Shown: one piece after another, positions 35,190 through 44,560 of the stretch | Layout of the letters: each line of letters starts with the position of its first letter | Position numbering within the stretch: position 1 is the first letter of the stretch | From: Paraburkholderia kururiensis | GTDB taxonomy: Bacteria > Pseudomonadota > Gammaproteobacteria > Burkholderiales > Burkholderiaceae | Length of the DNA stretch: 64,000 bases | NCBI RefSeq assembly: GCF_034424375.1 | Contig: NZ_CP139965.1 | Coordinates: 4,960,001 to 5,024,000 of the forward strand | Direction: 5' to 3' | Notes under the pieces: model-generated | Seen by the model: only the letters and a program-made list of their open reading frames with translations | Database searches by the model: none | Told to the model about the DNA's origin: nothing | Made by a program: the position numbers and the translations under genes

Positions 35190-35328
35190 GGGGTTTCCAT
35201 TATTTGGGACGCCTGTTCAATGTTTGCATCATCGCGGTTTGGACGGCACTATTGCTCCACCCAAAAACGATATCGGAGACTCCAACCGGCCATTGATCGC
35301 ACCCGCGGTCAATTTTTTTCGGACGGTT

Positions 35329-35344
35329 GATTAAGCGCTTAATC
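35329..35344. promoter_or_regulatory. LacI-family operator
   Basis: GATTAAGCGCTTAATC is a perfect 16-bp palindrome with the central CG and flanking A/T typical of LacI/GalR operators. It sits 37 bases upstream of the ATPase ATG and 140 bases from the divergent regulator gene. It is AT-rich against its surroundings. Binding by the adjacent LacI protein is inferred. Confidence 0.8.
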
Positions 35345-35380
35345 TCCGACTTCGAGCGATTAAATCACGGAGTCGATGCA

Positions 35381-36544
<1,164 letters not shown>

Positions 36545-36611
36545 CGGCGTGATCGTCTCGCAACGCGCACACCTGCCAACCAGCACACAGAACACCCAGG
36601 AGACGAACGCA

Positions 36612-38624
36612 ATGCGCCTTGGAGTCTGCTACTACCCGGAACACTGGCCCGAATCGATGTGGGAAGACGACGCCCGCCGCATGAAGGCGCTCGGCATCAG
36701 CCAGGTGCGAATCGCCGAGTTCGCCTGGAGCCGCATGGAGCCGAGCCCCGGCGAATACGACTGGGGCTGGCTCGACCGCGCCGTCGACGTGCTCGGCAAC
36801 GCGGGCCTGCAGGTCGTGATGTGCACGCCCACGGCGACGCCGCCGAAGTGGCTCATCGACCGGCATCCCGACATCCTGCCCGTGGGCGCCGATGGCCGCG
36901 TGCGCGGCTTCGGCTCGCGCCGTCACTACGACTTTTCGTCGCCGTCGTACTACGAAGCGTCGCAGCGCATCTGCACGGCCGTGGCCGAGCGCTACGGCAA
37001 GCATCCCGCCGTGGCGTACTGGCAGACCGACAACGAGTTCGGTTGTCATCAGACCGTGGTCAGCTATTCGCCCGCGGCGGTGGCGCGCTTTCGCGAGTGG
37101 CTGCGCGCGCGCTACGGCACGATCGACGCCCTGAACCGCGCCTGGGGCACCGTGTTCTGGAGCATGGAGTACCGCAGCTTCGACGAGATCGACGCGCCCA
37201 TCGGCACCGTTACCGAAGCGCATCCTTCGCACCGGCTCGACTACCGCCGTTTCGCTTCCGACGAAGTGGCGCGCTACAACCGCATGCAGGTGGAGGTCAT
37301 CCGCGCGCATTCGCCGGGCCGGCCCGTGGCGCACAACTTCATGCAGCTGTTCACGGAATTCGATCACTACAAGGTGGCCGCGGACCTCGACGTCGCGACG
37401 TGGGACAGCTACCCGCTCGGCGCGCTCGAAGAACTGTGGTTTGCGCCCGAACTCAAGGCGCGCTGGCTGCGCACGGGGCACCCCGACTTCGCGTCGTTCA
37501 ATCACGACGTGTATCGCGGCATGTCGAAGCTGCCGTTCTGGGTGATGGAGCAGCAGCCCGGTCCCGTGAACTGGGCGCAGTGGAACCCCGCGCCGCTGCC
37601 GGGCATGGTCCGTCTTTGGAGCTGGGAGGCCTTTGCGCACGGCGCCGGCTGCGTGTCGTATTTCCGCTGGCGCCAGGCGCCGTTCGCGCAGGAGCAGATG
37701 CACGCGGGTCTCAACACGCCCGACAACCGCCTCGACCTGGGCGGCAACGAAGCGACCCAGGTTGCCGCCGACATTCGCCGCGTGCTGGACGCTCACGCGG
37801 ACGCCGCAGGCGACGTGCGGGCCGCCGTCGCGCTCGTGTTCGACTACGAGGCGAAGTGGCTCTTCGAGGTTCAACCGCAGGGCGCGGACTTCCATTACCC
37901 GCGCTTCGCGTTCGAGTACTACTCGGCGCTGCGCTCGCTCGGGCTCGACGTCGATATCGTGCCGGCGCATGCGCCGCTCGACGGCTACAAACTCGTGGTC
38001 GTGCCGCCGCTGCCCGTGGTGCCCGACGACTTCGCGGACCGCCTCGCGCGCTGCGGCGCGCACGTGGTGCTCGGGCCGCGCACGGGCTCGAAGACGCGCG
38101 ATCTGCAGATTCCGTCGAACCTTCCGCCGGGCTCGCTTGCCGGGTTGCTCGGCGCACGCGTGTGGCGCGTGGAGTCGCTGCGGCCGAACGTGGACGTGCC
38201 GGTGGTGTCGAGCCATGTCGCAACTGGCGCTGCCGCGCAGCCGTTCGCGGGCGTGGGCCGCCACTGGCGCGATCTGATCGACACGGGCACGGATGCCGAG
38301 CGTGATGTCTCAGGCGTCGAGGTGCGCGCAACGTTCGGCGACGGCCATCCCGCGTGGGTGCGCCGTGGTCGCGTGAATTACCTCGCGAGCCTGTTCGACG
38401 ATGCGCTCACGGCCCACGTGATCGCGCAGATCGCGGGCGAAAGCGGGCTCGACGTGACCGCGCAAGGCGAGAGCGTGCGCGTGAGCCGCCGCGGCGGGCT
38501 CACCTACGTGTTCAATTACGGCGAAGCGACGCACACCATCGACGGCGTGGACGCCGCAGCCTTCGTGCTGGGCTCGCGTGACGTCGAACCGCAAGGCGTG
38601 GCGGCTTATCGCACGTCGGCTTAA
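36612..38624 (+). CDS. GH42 beta-galactosidase
   Basis: A 670-residue glycoside hydrolase family 42 enzyme, cytoplasmic (no signal peptide). It starts MRLGVCYYPEHWPESMWEDD, typical for the family. The catalytic acid/base is Glu142 in WQTDNEFGCH, and the nucleophile is Glu313 in WVMEQQPGPVNW. A (beta/alpha)8 barrel, a trimerisation domain (about 395-600) and a short beta domain follow. It cleaves beta-galactosides, often plant-derived galacto-oligosaccharides, imported by the surrounding ABC system. AGGAG precedes the ATG. Its place inside the transporter operon ties uptake to hydrolysis. Confidence 0.92.
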   Translation: MRLGVCYYPEHWPESMWEDDARRMKALGISQVRIAEFAWSRMEPSPGEYDWGWLDRAVDVLGNAGLQVVMCTPTATPPKWLIDRHPDILPVGADGRVRGFGSRRHYDFSSPSYYEASQRICTAVAERYGKHPAVAYWQTDNEFGCHQTVVSYSPAAVARFREWLRARYGTIDALNRAWGTVFWSMEYRSFDEIDAPIGTVTEAHPSHRLDYRRFASDEVARYNRMQVEVIRAHSPGRPVAHNFMQLFTEFDHYKVAADLDVATWDSYPLGALEELWFAPELKARWLRTGHPDFASFNHDVYRGMSKLPFWVMEQQPGPVNWAQWNPAPLPGMVRLWSWEAFAHGAGCVSYFRWRQAPFAQEQMHAGLNTPDNRLDLGGNEATQVAADIRRVLDAHADAAGDVRAAVALVFDYEAKWLFEVQPQGADFHYPRFAFEYYSALRSLGLDVDIVPAHAPLDGYKLVVVPPLPVVPDDFADRLARCGAHVVLGPRTGSKTRDLQIPSNLPPGSLAGLLGARVWRVESLRPNVDVPVVSSHVATGAAAQPFAGVGRHWRDLIDTGTDAERDVSGVEVRATFGDGHPAWVRRGRVNYLASLFDDALTAHVIAQIAGESGLDVTAQGESVRVSRRGGLTYVFNYGEATHTIDGVDAAAFVLGSRDVEPQGVAAYRTSA

Positions 38625-38717
38625 GCACCGCCTTCGTCAACGGGCGGAACAAGACGAAACAACCCAAACAATCGCGCAGTACCAGTCGCAGGCAACCTAA
38701 AAACCAAGGAGACAGAC

Positions 38718-39980
38718 ATGACGGTGAAGGCACTCAGGTTCCGCATCGGGCTCGCAGCCGCCACGCTGGCGGTGGCAACGGCCGCATCGTGGATCGCTAA
38801 CTCGGCGCACGCGGGCACGCTTGCGGTGAACGTCGCGTTCAAGGGCGCAAGCCAGCGCGCGGTGTGGCAGTCGGTATTCGACGACTTCCACAAGGCGCAT
38901 CCCGACATCGACGTGAAGGCGTCGTTCATCGACGAGGAAGCCTACAAGGTGCAGCTGCCGGGCTGGCTCACCACCGTCGCGCCCGACATCGTGAACTGGC
39001 ACGACGGCGAGCGCATGGCCTACTACGCGAAGCGCGGCCTGTTCGAAGACCTCACCGGCGACTGGGCGAAGAACGGCTGGAACGACATGTATGCGTCGAC
39101 GAAAGAAGCGTCGTCGTATGCGGGTAAGCAGTACGCGGCGCCCACCGTGTACTACGCGTGGGGCATGTTCTATCGCAAGGACCTGTTCAAGAAGGCCGGC
39201 ATCGACGCCGAGCCGAAAACGTGGGACCAGTTTCTCGACGCGTGCCGCAAGCTGAAGGCTGCCGGGATTACGCCGATTGCCGTGGCGGGCCGCGACGCGT
39301 GGACGCTCGCGGGCTGGTTCGACTATCTCGACCTGCGCCTGAACGGCAACGCGTTCCATCAGAAACTGATGGCGGGCGAGGTGCCCTACACCGACGCGCG
39401 CGTGAAGAAGGTCTACACCACGTGGAAGCAACTGATCGACGACCACGACTTCATCGACAACTCGCTCTCCTACGATCTGGACGCCGCGCAGCCGTTCCTG
39501 TTCCAGGGCAAGGCCGCGATGATGCTGATGGGCACCTTCATCACGGGCGGCTTCCCGGCGAGCGTGAAAGACGAGATGAGCTTCTTCCGCTTCCCGATCA
39601 TCGACGCGAATGTGCCCACGGCCGAGGACGGCCCGGTGGAGTCGCTGCACATTCCGTCGAAGGCGAAGAACAAGGCCGACGCGCGCACGTTCCTCAAGTT
39701 CGTGGAAACGCCGGAGATCGGCGCGAAGCTGGCAACGGGGCTCGGTTCGCTCTCGGCCAACAGCAAGTCGCCTGAACCGGAAGACCCCATCTCGCGCATC
39801 GGCTTCCAGATTCTTTCGACCACGCGCGGCGGCATTGCGCAGTTCTACGACCGCGACATGACCAAGGAAATGGCCGACGAAGGCATGAAGGGCATGCAGC
39901 AGTTCGTGGCGGATCCGTCGAAGCTCGACGCCGTGCTCGCGCAGCTCGAAGCCACGCGCAAGCGGATTTATCACAAGTAA
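38718..39980 (+). CDS. Sugar ABC transporter substrate-binding protein
   Basis: A 420-residue periplasmic family 1 solute-binding protein. The signal peptide is residues 1-32 (ending SAHA). The mature chain shows the family's LAVNVAFKGASQRAVWQSVFDDFHKAHPDI, APDIVNWHDGERM and GKAAMMLMGTFITGGFP. It captures an oligosaccharide or galactoside and passes it to the two permeases. AAGGAGAC before the ATG gives a strong ribosome binding site. It follows the beta-galactosidase by 93 bases. The specificity is inferred from the enzyme next to it. Confidence 0.9.
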   Translation: MTVKALRFRIGLAAATLAVATAASWIANSAHAGTLAVNVAFKGASQRAVWQSVFDDFHKAHPDIDVKASFIDEEAYKVQLPGWLTTVAPDIVNWHDGERMAYYAKRGLFEDLTGDWAKNGWNDMYASTKEASSYAGKQYAAPTVYYAWGMFYRKDLFKKAGIDAEPKTWDQFLDACRKLKAAGITPIAVAGRDAWTLAGWFDYLDLRLNGNAFHQKLMAGEVPYTDARVKKVYTTWKQLIDDHDFIDNSLSYDLDAAQPFLFQGKAAMMLMGTFITGGFPASVKDEMSFFRFPIIDANVPTAEDGPVESLHIPSKAKNKADARTFLKFVETPEIGAKLATGLGSLSANSKSPEPEDPISRIGFQILSTTRGGIAQFYDRDMTKEMADEGMKGMQQFVADPSKLDAVLAQLEATRKRIYHK

Positions 39981-40070
39981 GCTCGAAGCGGGCGCGGGTG
40001 GCTGACGGGCGACGGTCCGGCGCGTGATGCCGGACCACGCAGGTCAATGCAGCAAGCCATCCGCCTCGCG

Positions 40071-40075
40071 AGGAG
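40071..40075 (+). promoter_or_regulatory. Ribosome binding site that decides a GTG start
   Basis: AGGAG lies seven bases before GTG 40083 of the first permease. The in-frame ATG at 40047 has only a weak AGG, so the GTG is the more likely start. This removes 12 residues from the longer reading. Confidence 0.7.
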
Positions 40076-40082
40076 AATCGCC

Positions 40083-41054
40083 GTGTCGCATTCCATCACA
40101 CGTCAGAGCGTCCAGCCTGTGCCGGGCGGACCCGCGTCGGGTTTGCCGCCTTCGTCCGCCTCGCGAGGCGATGCGGGCGGCAAGCCGTCGCGCCGGCCTT
40201 CGCCCACCGCGCGTCGCCAGCGCCGCGCCGCGTTGCTGTTCCTCGCGCCGGCCTGCGCGATGGTGGCCGTCTATGTGATCTGGCCGATTCTTTCTACGCT
40301 GTCGCTGAGCTTCTACAGTTGGGACGGCATGAGCGAGCGCACCTTCGTGGGCCTCGCCAACTACGTCGAACTGTTTCAGGCGCCCACCTTCTACACGGCG
40401 CTCAAGAACAACCTGATCTGGCTCGTGCTGTTCCTGCTCGCGCCGCCTGCCGGGCTCGCGGTGGCGCTCTATCTGAACCAGCGCGTGGCGGGCATCCGCT
40501 TCGTGAAGTCGCTGTTCTTCGCGCCGTTCGTGCTCTCGGGCGTAGTGGTCGGGCTCGTGTTCTCGTGGTTCTACGATCCCACGTTCGGCCTGCTCGCGAT
40601 GATGCTGGGCCACGGCGTGCCCGTGCTCGGCGACGCGCACTACGCGACCTTCGGCATCGTGTTCGCCGCGCTCTGGCCGCAAACGGCGTACTGCATGATC
40701 CTGTACCTCACGGGCCTCACGTCGCTCAACGCGGAGCAACTGGAAGCGGCGCGCATGGAAGGCGCGCGCGGTTGGTCGATGCTCTGGCACGTCGTGCTGC
40801 CGCAACTGCGGCCCACCACGTTCATGGCGATCGTGGTCACGGTGATCGGCGCGCTGCGCAGCTTCGACCTGATTTCCGTGATGACGGGCGGCGGCCCGTT
40901 CGAAAGCTCCACCGTGCTCGCGTATTACATGTACGACCAGGCCATCAAGTACTACCGTCTCGGCTACTCGGCGTCGATTGCCGTCGTGCTGTTCGCGATC
41001 ATGCTCGTCTACATCGTGTGGCATCTGCGCCGGATGCTGCGCGCGGAACACTAA
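40083..41054 (+). CDS. Sugar ABC transporter permease (MalF-type)
   Basis: A 323-residue inner-membrane permease of the MalF/UgpA class. A Ser/Pro/Arg-rich cytoplasmic N-terminus (about 1-45) is followed by six transmembrane helices. The EAA loop that docks the ATPase is EQLEAARMEGARGWSMLWHVVLPQLRP (about 220-246). FAPFVLSGVVVGLVFSWFYDPTFGLL is also typical. It forms the channel with the second permease, encoded 10 bases downstream. The GTG start is chosen for its ribosome binding site. Confidence 0.9.
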   Translation: MSHSITRQSVQPVPGGPASGLPPSSASRGDAGGKPSRRPSPTARRQRRAALLFLAPACAMVAVYVIWPILSTLSLSFYSWDGMSERTFVGLANYVELFQAPTFYTALKNNLIWLVLFLLAPPAGLAVALYLNQRVAGIRFVKSLFFAPFVLSGVVVGLVFSWFYDPTFGLLAMMLGHGVPVLGDAHYATFGIVFAALWPQTAYCMILYLTGLTSLNAEQLEAARMEGARGWSMLWHVVLPQLRPTTFMAIVVTVIGALRSFDLISVMTGGGPFESSTVLAYYMYDQAIKYYRLGYSASIAVVLFAIMLVYIVWHLRRMLRAEH

Positions 41055-41064
41055 GGAGGCCGCC

Positions 41065-41916
41065 ATGTATCCGCTGCCCGTCGAGAAATGGAAGCCCGTC
41101 AATCGCGGCCTCTACAAGCTCACGCTGCCCGTTGCGCTCGTCATCTGGCTCTTGCCGATGATCGCGGTGCTCGTCACTTCCGTGCGTTCTTCCGAGGAAC
41201 TCAGCGAAGGCAACTACTGGGGGTGGCCGAAGCACATCACGCTGCTCGACAACTATCGTGAAGCGCTGACCACGTCGCCGATGCTTCACTACTTCTGGAA
41301 CAGCGTGCTCATCACGGTGCCGGCGGCCGTGGGCGCCATCGCACTGGCCGCGATGGCGGGCTTCGCGCTGGCCACCTATCGCTTTCGCGGCAACACGGCG
41401 CTCTTCGCAACCTTCGTTGCGGGCAACTTCGTGCCCATCCAGGTGCTGATGATTCCGGTGCGCGACCTGTCGCTCGCGTTGGGCGTCTTCAACACCGTGC
41501 AGGGCTTGATCCTCTTTCACACGGCATTTCAGACCGGCTTCTGCACGCTGTTCCTGCGCAACTTCATCAAGCAGTTGCCGTTCGAGCTGATCGAGGCGGC
41601 GCGCATCGAGGGCGCGGGCGAGTGGACGGTGTTCTTTCGCATCGTGCTGCCGCTGATCCGGCCCGCGCTCGCGGCGCTCGGCATTCTCGTCTTCACGTTC
41701 GTCTGGAACGACTACTTCTGGGCGCTCTGCCTCACGCAGGGCGACGACGCAGCGCCCATCACGGTCGGCGTGGCCGCGCTCAAGGGCCAATGGACGACGG
41801 CCTGGAACCTCGTGTCGGCGGGCTCGGTGCTCGCGGCGCTGCCTTCGGTAGCGATGTTCTTCGCCATGCAGAAGCACTTCGTGGCGGGGCTCACGTTTGG
41901 GGCGACGAAGGGGTAG
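41065..41916 (+). CDS. Sugar ABC transporter permease (MalG-type)
   Basis: A 283-residue inner-membrane permease of the MalG/UgpE class. Six hydrophobic helices are visible, and the EAA loop is FELIEAARIEGAGEWTVFFRIVLPLIRP (about 172-199). It starts with a short cytoplasmic MYPLPVEKWKPVNRGLYKL and ends with the usual FVAGLTFGATKG. AAGGAGG seven bases before the ATG is an excellent ribosome binding site. It is the last gene of the operon and is followed within 30 bases by a rho-independent terminator. Confidence 0.92.
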   Translation: MYPLPVEKWKPVNRGLYKLTLPVALVIWLLPMIAVLVTSVRSSEELSEGNYWGWPKHITLLDNYREALTTSPMLHYFWNSVLITVPAAVGAIALAAMAGFALATYRFRGNTALFATFVAGNFVPIQVLMIPVRDLSLALGVFNTVQGLILFHTAFQTGFCTLFLRNFIKQLPFELIEAARIEGAGEWTVFFRIVLPLIRPALAALGILVFTFVWNDYFWALCLTQGDDAAPITVGVAALKGQWTTAWNLVSAGSVLAALPSVAMFFAMQKHFVAGLTFGATKG

Positions 41917-41944
41917 CGGCAGCGATTTCTCTCTGGCAAGGGTT

Positions 41945-41967
41945 GCCCGCGTCAGCGGGCTTTTTTT
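41945..41967 (+). terminator. Rho-independent terminator of the galactoside operon
   Basis: GCCCGC (41945-41950) and GCGGGC (41955-41960) form a perfect six-pair GC stem around a GTCA loop, followed at once by seven T. It lies 29 bases after the permease stop. This is the clearest intrinsic terminator in the window. Confidence 0.92.
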
Positions 41968-42016
41968 GCGCCTCGCTTTTGCGCTGTGGGGCGCACGCAC
42001 AGTCTGATCCCCCACC

Positions 42017-42038
42017 GTTAAGAAAGCGGTAAGGAACC
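42017..42038 (+). promoter_or_regulatory. 11-bp direct repeat, candidate response-regulator box
   Basis: GTTAAGAAAGC is followed directly by GGTAAGGAACC, matching at 8 of 11 positions and close to the TTAAG-N5/6-TTAAG boxes of PmrA/QseB-type regulators. It is 39 bases before the first cytochrome gene of an operon that ends with such a regulator pair. Autoregulation is inferred. Confidence 0.5.
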
Positions 42039-42076
42039 CTGCCGAACATGGGAAGCATCCACTGGGAGACCCCACG

Positions 42077-42532
42077 ATGCCGACCTTCCGAAGTCCTCAC
42101 CCATCGCACGTGATGCGCCGGCTGCGTAGCGGCACGGGCATCGCGACCGTCGCTGCCATCGCTAGCCTCACCGCCGCCACGCTTTCCGTGCCGGCGCATG
42201 CCGAGACCCCGGCGCAAATCCTCAGCGGCTACACCGCGCAATCCGGCACGGCGCCCGTGCCCGCGCGCGGTCAGCAGTTCTTCACCAGCCGCCATGGGCA
42301 CGAATGGGCCTGCACGAGTTGCCACGGTGCCATGCCCACCGGCAACGGTCAGCATGCGGCCACCGGCAAGACCATCGCGCCGCTCGCGCCCGCCTTCAAT
42401 CCCGCGCGCTTCACCGATACCGCGAAAGTCGAAAAGTGGTTTCGGCGCAATTGCGGCGACGTCGTGGGCCGCGAATGCACCGCCGCCGAAAAGGCCGATG
42501 TGCTCAGCTGGTTGATATCGATCAAACCCTGA
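42077..42532 (+). CDS. DUF1924 monoheme cytochrome c
   Basis: A 151-residue periplasmic c-type cytochrome of the DUF1924 group (related to the Rhodobacter sphaeroides heme protein SHP). The signal peptide runs to about residue 42 (VPAHA). One heme site is CTSCHG, preceded by GQQFFTSRHGHEWA, with FNPARFTDTAKVEKWFRRNC after it. Cys pairs near the C-terminus (RRNCGDVVGREC) match the family disulfide. GGGAG is upstream. It heads the module cytochrome c, diheme cytochrome c, cytochrome b, response regulator, histidine kinase. Oxygen or NO-type ligand binding is known for SHP; the role here is inferred as redox. Confidence 0.88.
   Translation: MPTFRSPHPSHVMRRLRSGTGIATVAAIASLTAATLSVPAHAETPAQILSGYTAQSGTAPVPARGQQFFTSRHGHEWACTSCHGAMPTGNGQHAATGKTIAPLAPAFNPARFTDTAKVEKWFRRNCGDVVGRECTAAEKADVLSWLISIKP
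42512..42525 (+). promoter_or_regulatory. FNR/Anr-type box inside the end of the DUF1924 gene
   Basis: TTGAT-ATCG-ATCAA is a perfect FNR consensus site. It lies within the last codons of the cytochrome gene, centred 56 bases before the diheme cytochrome ATG. A TATACC hexamer (42548-42553) starts 29.5 bases after its centre, which would place the start of transcription at about 42560 with the box at -41.5, the class II position. An internal low-oxygen promoter for the downstream genes is inferred. Confidence 0.6.
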
Positions 42533-42574
42533 CCGACCCGCCAACCGTATACCCATCCCATCGAGGAGAGGCAC

Positions 42575-43096
42575 ATGGATTTTCCACTGCCGCTTGCCGC
42601 GCTTGGTGCGCTTGCTACACGTCCCGCCGTCGCCCGTGCTGTCGCGGCCGTCGCCATGACGGCGCTGGCGGGCGTTGCCCTCGCGGACGACGAACCCTAC
42701 ACGAGCGCCGTCGCGCCGCTGCCCAAGTACCAGCAGGAATGCGCGGCATGCCATATCGCCTATCCGCCGGGCATGCTGCCCGCTCAATCGTGGCAGCACA
42801 TTCTCGGCAACCTCGAGCATCACTTCGGCACCAATGCGTCGCTCGACGCGGCTTCGGTCAAGCAGATCGAAGGCTGGCTCGTGGCGCATGCGGCGCAGGG
42901 CGGCAGGGCAGCGAAGGCGCCGCCCGAGGACCGCATTACCCGCAGCCGCTGGTTCGCCGCCGCGCACGACGAAGTGTCGCCCTCGGTATGGCGGCTTGCC
43001 GCGGTGAAGAGCCCGTCCAACTGCGTCGCGTGTCACCGGCGCGCCGATCAGGGGAATTTCGATGAACGATACATCCGCATCCCGTATGGAAAATGA
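42575..43096 (+). CDS. Diheme cytochrome c
   Basis: A 173-residue periplasmic diheme cytochrome c (DHC family). The signal peptide ends about residue 37 (GVALA). The first heme site is CAACHIAYPPGMLP and the second CVACHRRADQGNF. Between them lies the DHC-typical SWQHILGNLEHHFGTNASLD and RITRSRWF. DHC and SHP-type proteins are electron-transfer partners and are usually encoded with a membrane cytochrome b, as here. GAGGAGAGG precedes the ATG. Its last 35 bases overlap the start of the cytochrome b gene. Confidence 0.88.
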   Translation: MDFPLPLAALGALATRPAVARAVAAVAMTALAGVALADDEPYTSAVAPLPKYQQECAACHIAYPPGMLPAQSWQHILGNLEHHFGTNASLDAASVKQIEGWLVAHAAQGGRAAKAPPEDRITRSRWFAAAHDEVSPSVWRLAAVKSPSNCVACHRRADQGNFDERYIRIPYGK

Positions 43097-43835
43097 GTCC
43101 GTGTCGCCGGCCGGCGCTTCTGCGAGCGGGCGTCCCGCGGGCACGGTCCGCATCCTCGTCTGGGATGCGCCCGTGCGGGTGTTCCACTGGCTCATGGTGG
43201 TGTCGTTCGCGCTCGCGTGGCTCACGGCGGAAAGCGAACGCTGGCGGCTCGTGCACGTCACGCTCGGCTACACGATGGTGGGCCTCGTCGCGTTCCGGCT
43301 GATGTGGGGCCTCGCCGGCACGCGTTACGCGCGCTTTGCGGCGTTCGTGCGTGCGCCGGGCGCGGTGGTGCGCTATCTCGCGAGTCTCGTGAAGGGGCAC
43401 CCGGAGCCGCATGTCGGGCACAACCCCGCGGGCGCGGTCGCCATCGTCGCCATGCTGCTGCTCACGCTCGCCATTGGCGCCACGGGCTGGGCGGCGTACA
43501 ACGACGTGGGCGGCGAAGCCTTCGAAGAACTGCACGAGGGTGTGGCCAACGCGATGCTCGCGCTGGTGGCCATTCACGTTGCAGCGGTGCTGGCGAGCAG
43601 CGTCTTGCATCGCGAGAACCTGGTTCGCTCGATGGTGACGGGATACAAGTCCGGACGTGCGCGCGACGGCATTCGCAGCGCGCGATGGGGTGTGGCTGCG
43701 CTCCTGATCGTCGCCGTGCTCGCGTGGTGGGGCACGCAATGGCAGGCCGCGCCGCGGGCCGGCGCATCTTTGACCGGACCTGCCGCGGGGGCCGCGCATC
43801 GGTCGGGGCAGGGCAACGATAACGACAACGATTGA
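43062..43835 (+). CDS. Cytochrome b561-type membrane protein (first copy)
   Basis: A 257-residue inner-membrane diheme cytochrome b. Four transmembrane helices with His ligands are visible: VRVFHWLMVVS, HVTLGYTMVG, GHNPAGAVAIVAMLL and AIHVAAVLASSVLHRENL. It should take electrons from the quinone pool and pass them to the cytochromes c encoded before it. A fifth helix near the C-terminus and a Gly/Asn/Asp tail are extra. It is a clear paralogue of the protein at 52057-52680 (shared VFHW, VGHNPAG, HRENLV and AMVTG-like segments). The start at 43062 overlaps the diheme gene; ATG 43086 lacks a ribosome binding site. Confidence 0.85.
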   Translation: MNDTSASRMENESVSPAGASASGRPAGTVRILVWDAPVRVFHWLMVVSFALAWLTAESERWRLVHVTLGYTMVGLVAFRLMWGLAGTRYARFAAFVRAPGAVVRYLASLVKGHPEPHVGHNPAGAVAIVAMLLLTLAIGATGWAAYNDVGGEAFEELHEGVANAMLALVAIHVAAVLASSVLHRENLVRSMVTGYKSGRARDGIRSARWGVAALLIVAVLAWWGTQWQAAPRAGASLTGPAAGAAHRSGQGNDNDND

Positions 43836-43885
43836 TCCACGAGCATCACGCCAATCACGCGCAACACGAGAAGGCTCTGTCGGAC

Positions 43886-44560
43886 GTGCGAATCCTGCTC
43901 ATAGAAGACGACCCCCTGCTAGGCGACGGCATTCGTGCCGGCTTGCGCCAGCAGGGCTTTCAGGTGGACTGGGTGCGCGACGGCGAAGCGGCGCAGCGCG
44001 AGCTGCGCGCGCATCCGTACGCGGCGGCCGTGCTCGACCTCGGCCTGCCGCGCATGGACGGTCTCGACGTGCTGCGCGTGGCGCGTGACGCGGGCGTCGA
44101 GCTGCCCATTCTCGTGCTCACCGCGCGCGATGCCGTGCCGGACCGCATCCGCGGTCTCAACGCGGGCGCGGACGACTACGTCGTGAAGCCCGTCGATCTG
44201 CACGAGCTGGTCGCGCGTCTGCACGCGCTCGTGCGCCGTGCGCACGGCCGGCCCGGCGAGCGGCTCGAAGCGCAGGACATCGTGCTGGAGCCCGCTTCGC
44301 GCACGGTCTATCGCGCGGGTGTACCGGTGTCGCTCGCCACGCGCGAGTTCGATCTGCTGCACGTGCTCATGCTCAACGCGGGGCGCGTGTTGTCGCGCGA
44401 GCAGATCGAGCAGCATCTCTACAGCTGGGGCCAGGAGGTGGAGAGCAACGCCGTGGAGGTGCACGTGCATCGCCTGAGAAGCAAGCTGGGCAGCGACCTG
44501 ATCCGCACCGTGCGCGGCGTGGGCTACGTGCTGCTGCGCGAGCCGGCGGGGCCGGCATGA
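43886..44560 (+). CDS. OmpR-family response regulator (QseB/PmrA-like)
   Basis: A 224-residue response regulator. The receiver domain (1-115) has the acidic pocket EDD, phosphorylation site Asp51 (VLDLGLPRMDG), T in VLTARD and Lys in VVKPVD. The winged-helix domain (about 130-222) reads TREFDLLHVLMLNAGRVLSREQIEQHLYSW...VEVHVHRLRSKLG. The GTG at 43886 gives the usual opening VRILLIEDDPLLGDGI; the longer TTG-started frame overlaps the cytochrome b stop. It is coupled to its kinase by an ATGA overlap. A direct repeat at 42017-42038 is a plausible target. Confidence 0.88.
   Translation: MRILLIEDDPLLGDGIRAGLRQQGFQVDWVRDGEAAQRELRAHPYAAAVLDLGLPRMDGLDVLRVARDAGVELPILVLTARDAVPDRIRGLNAGADDYVVKPVDLHELVARLHALVRRAHGRPGERLEAQDIVLEPASRTVYRAGVPVSLATREFDLLHVLMLNAGRVLSREQIEQHLYSWGQEVESNAVEVHVHRLRSKLGSDLIRTVRGVGYVLLREPAGPA

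Noticed and set aside
35293..35312. TTGATCGC-ACCC-GCGGTCAA as another FNR/Anr box near the LacI gene
   Set aside because: The TTGA and TCAA halves are 12 bases apart instead of the required 6, so it does not fit FNR-family dimers. It may be an unrelated imperfect palindrome.
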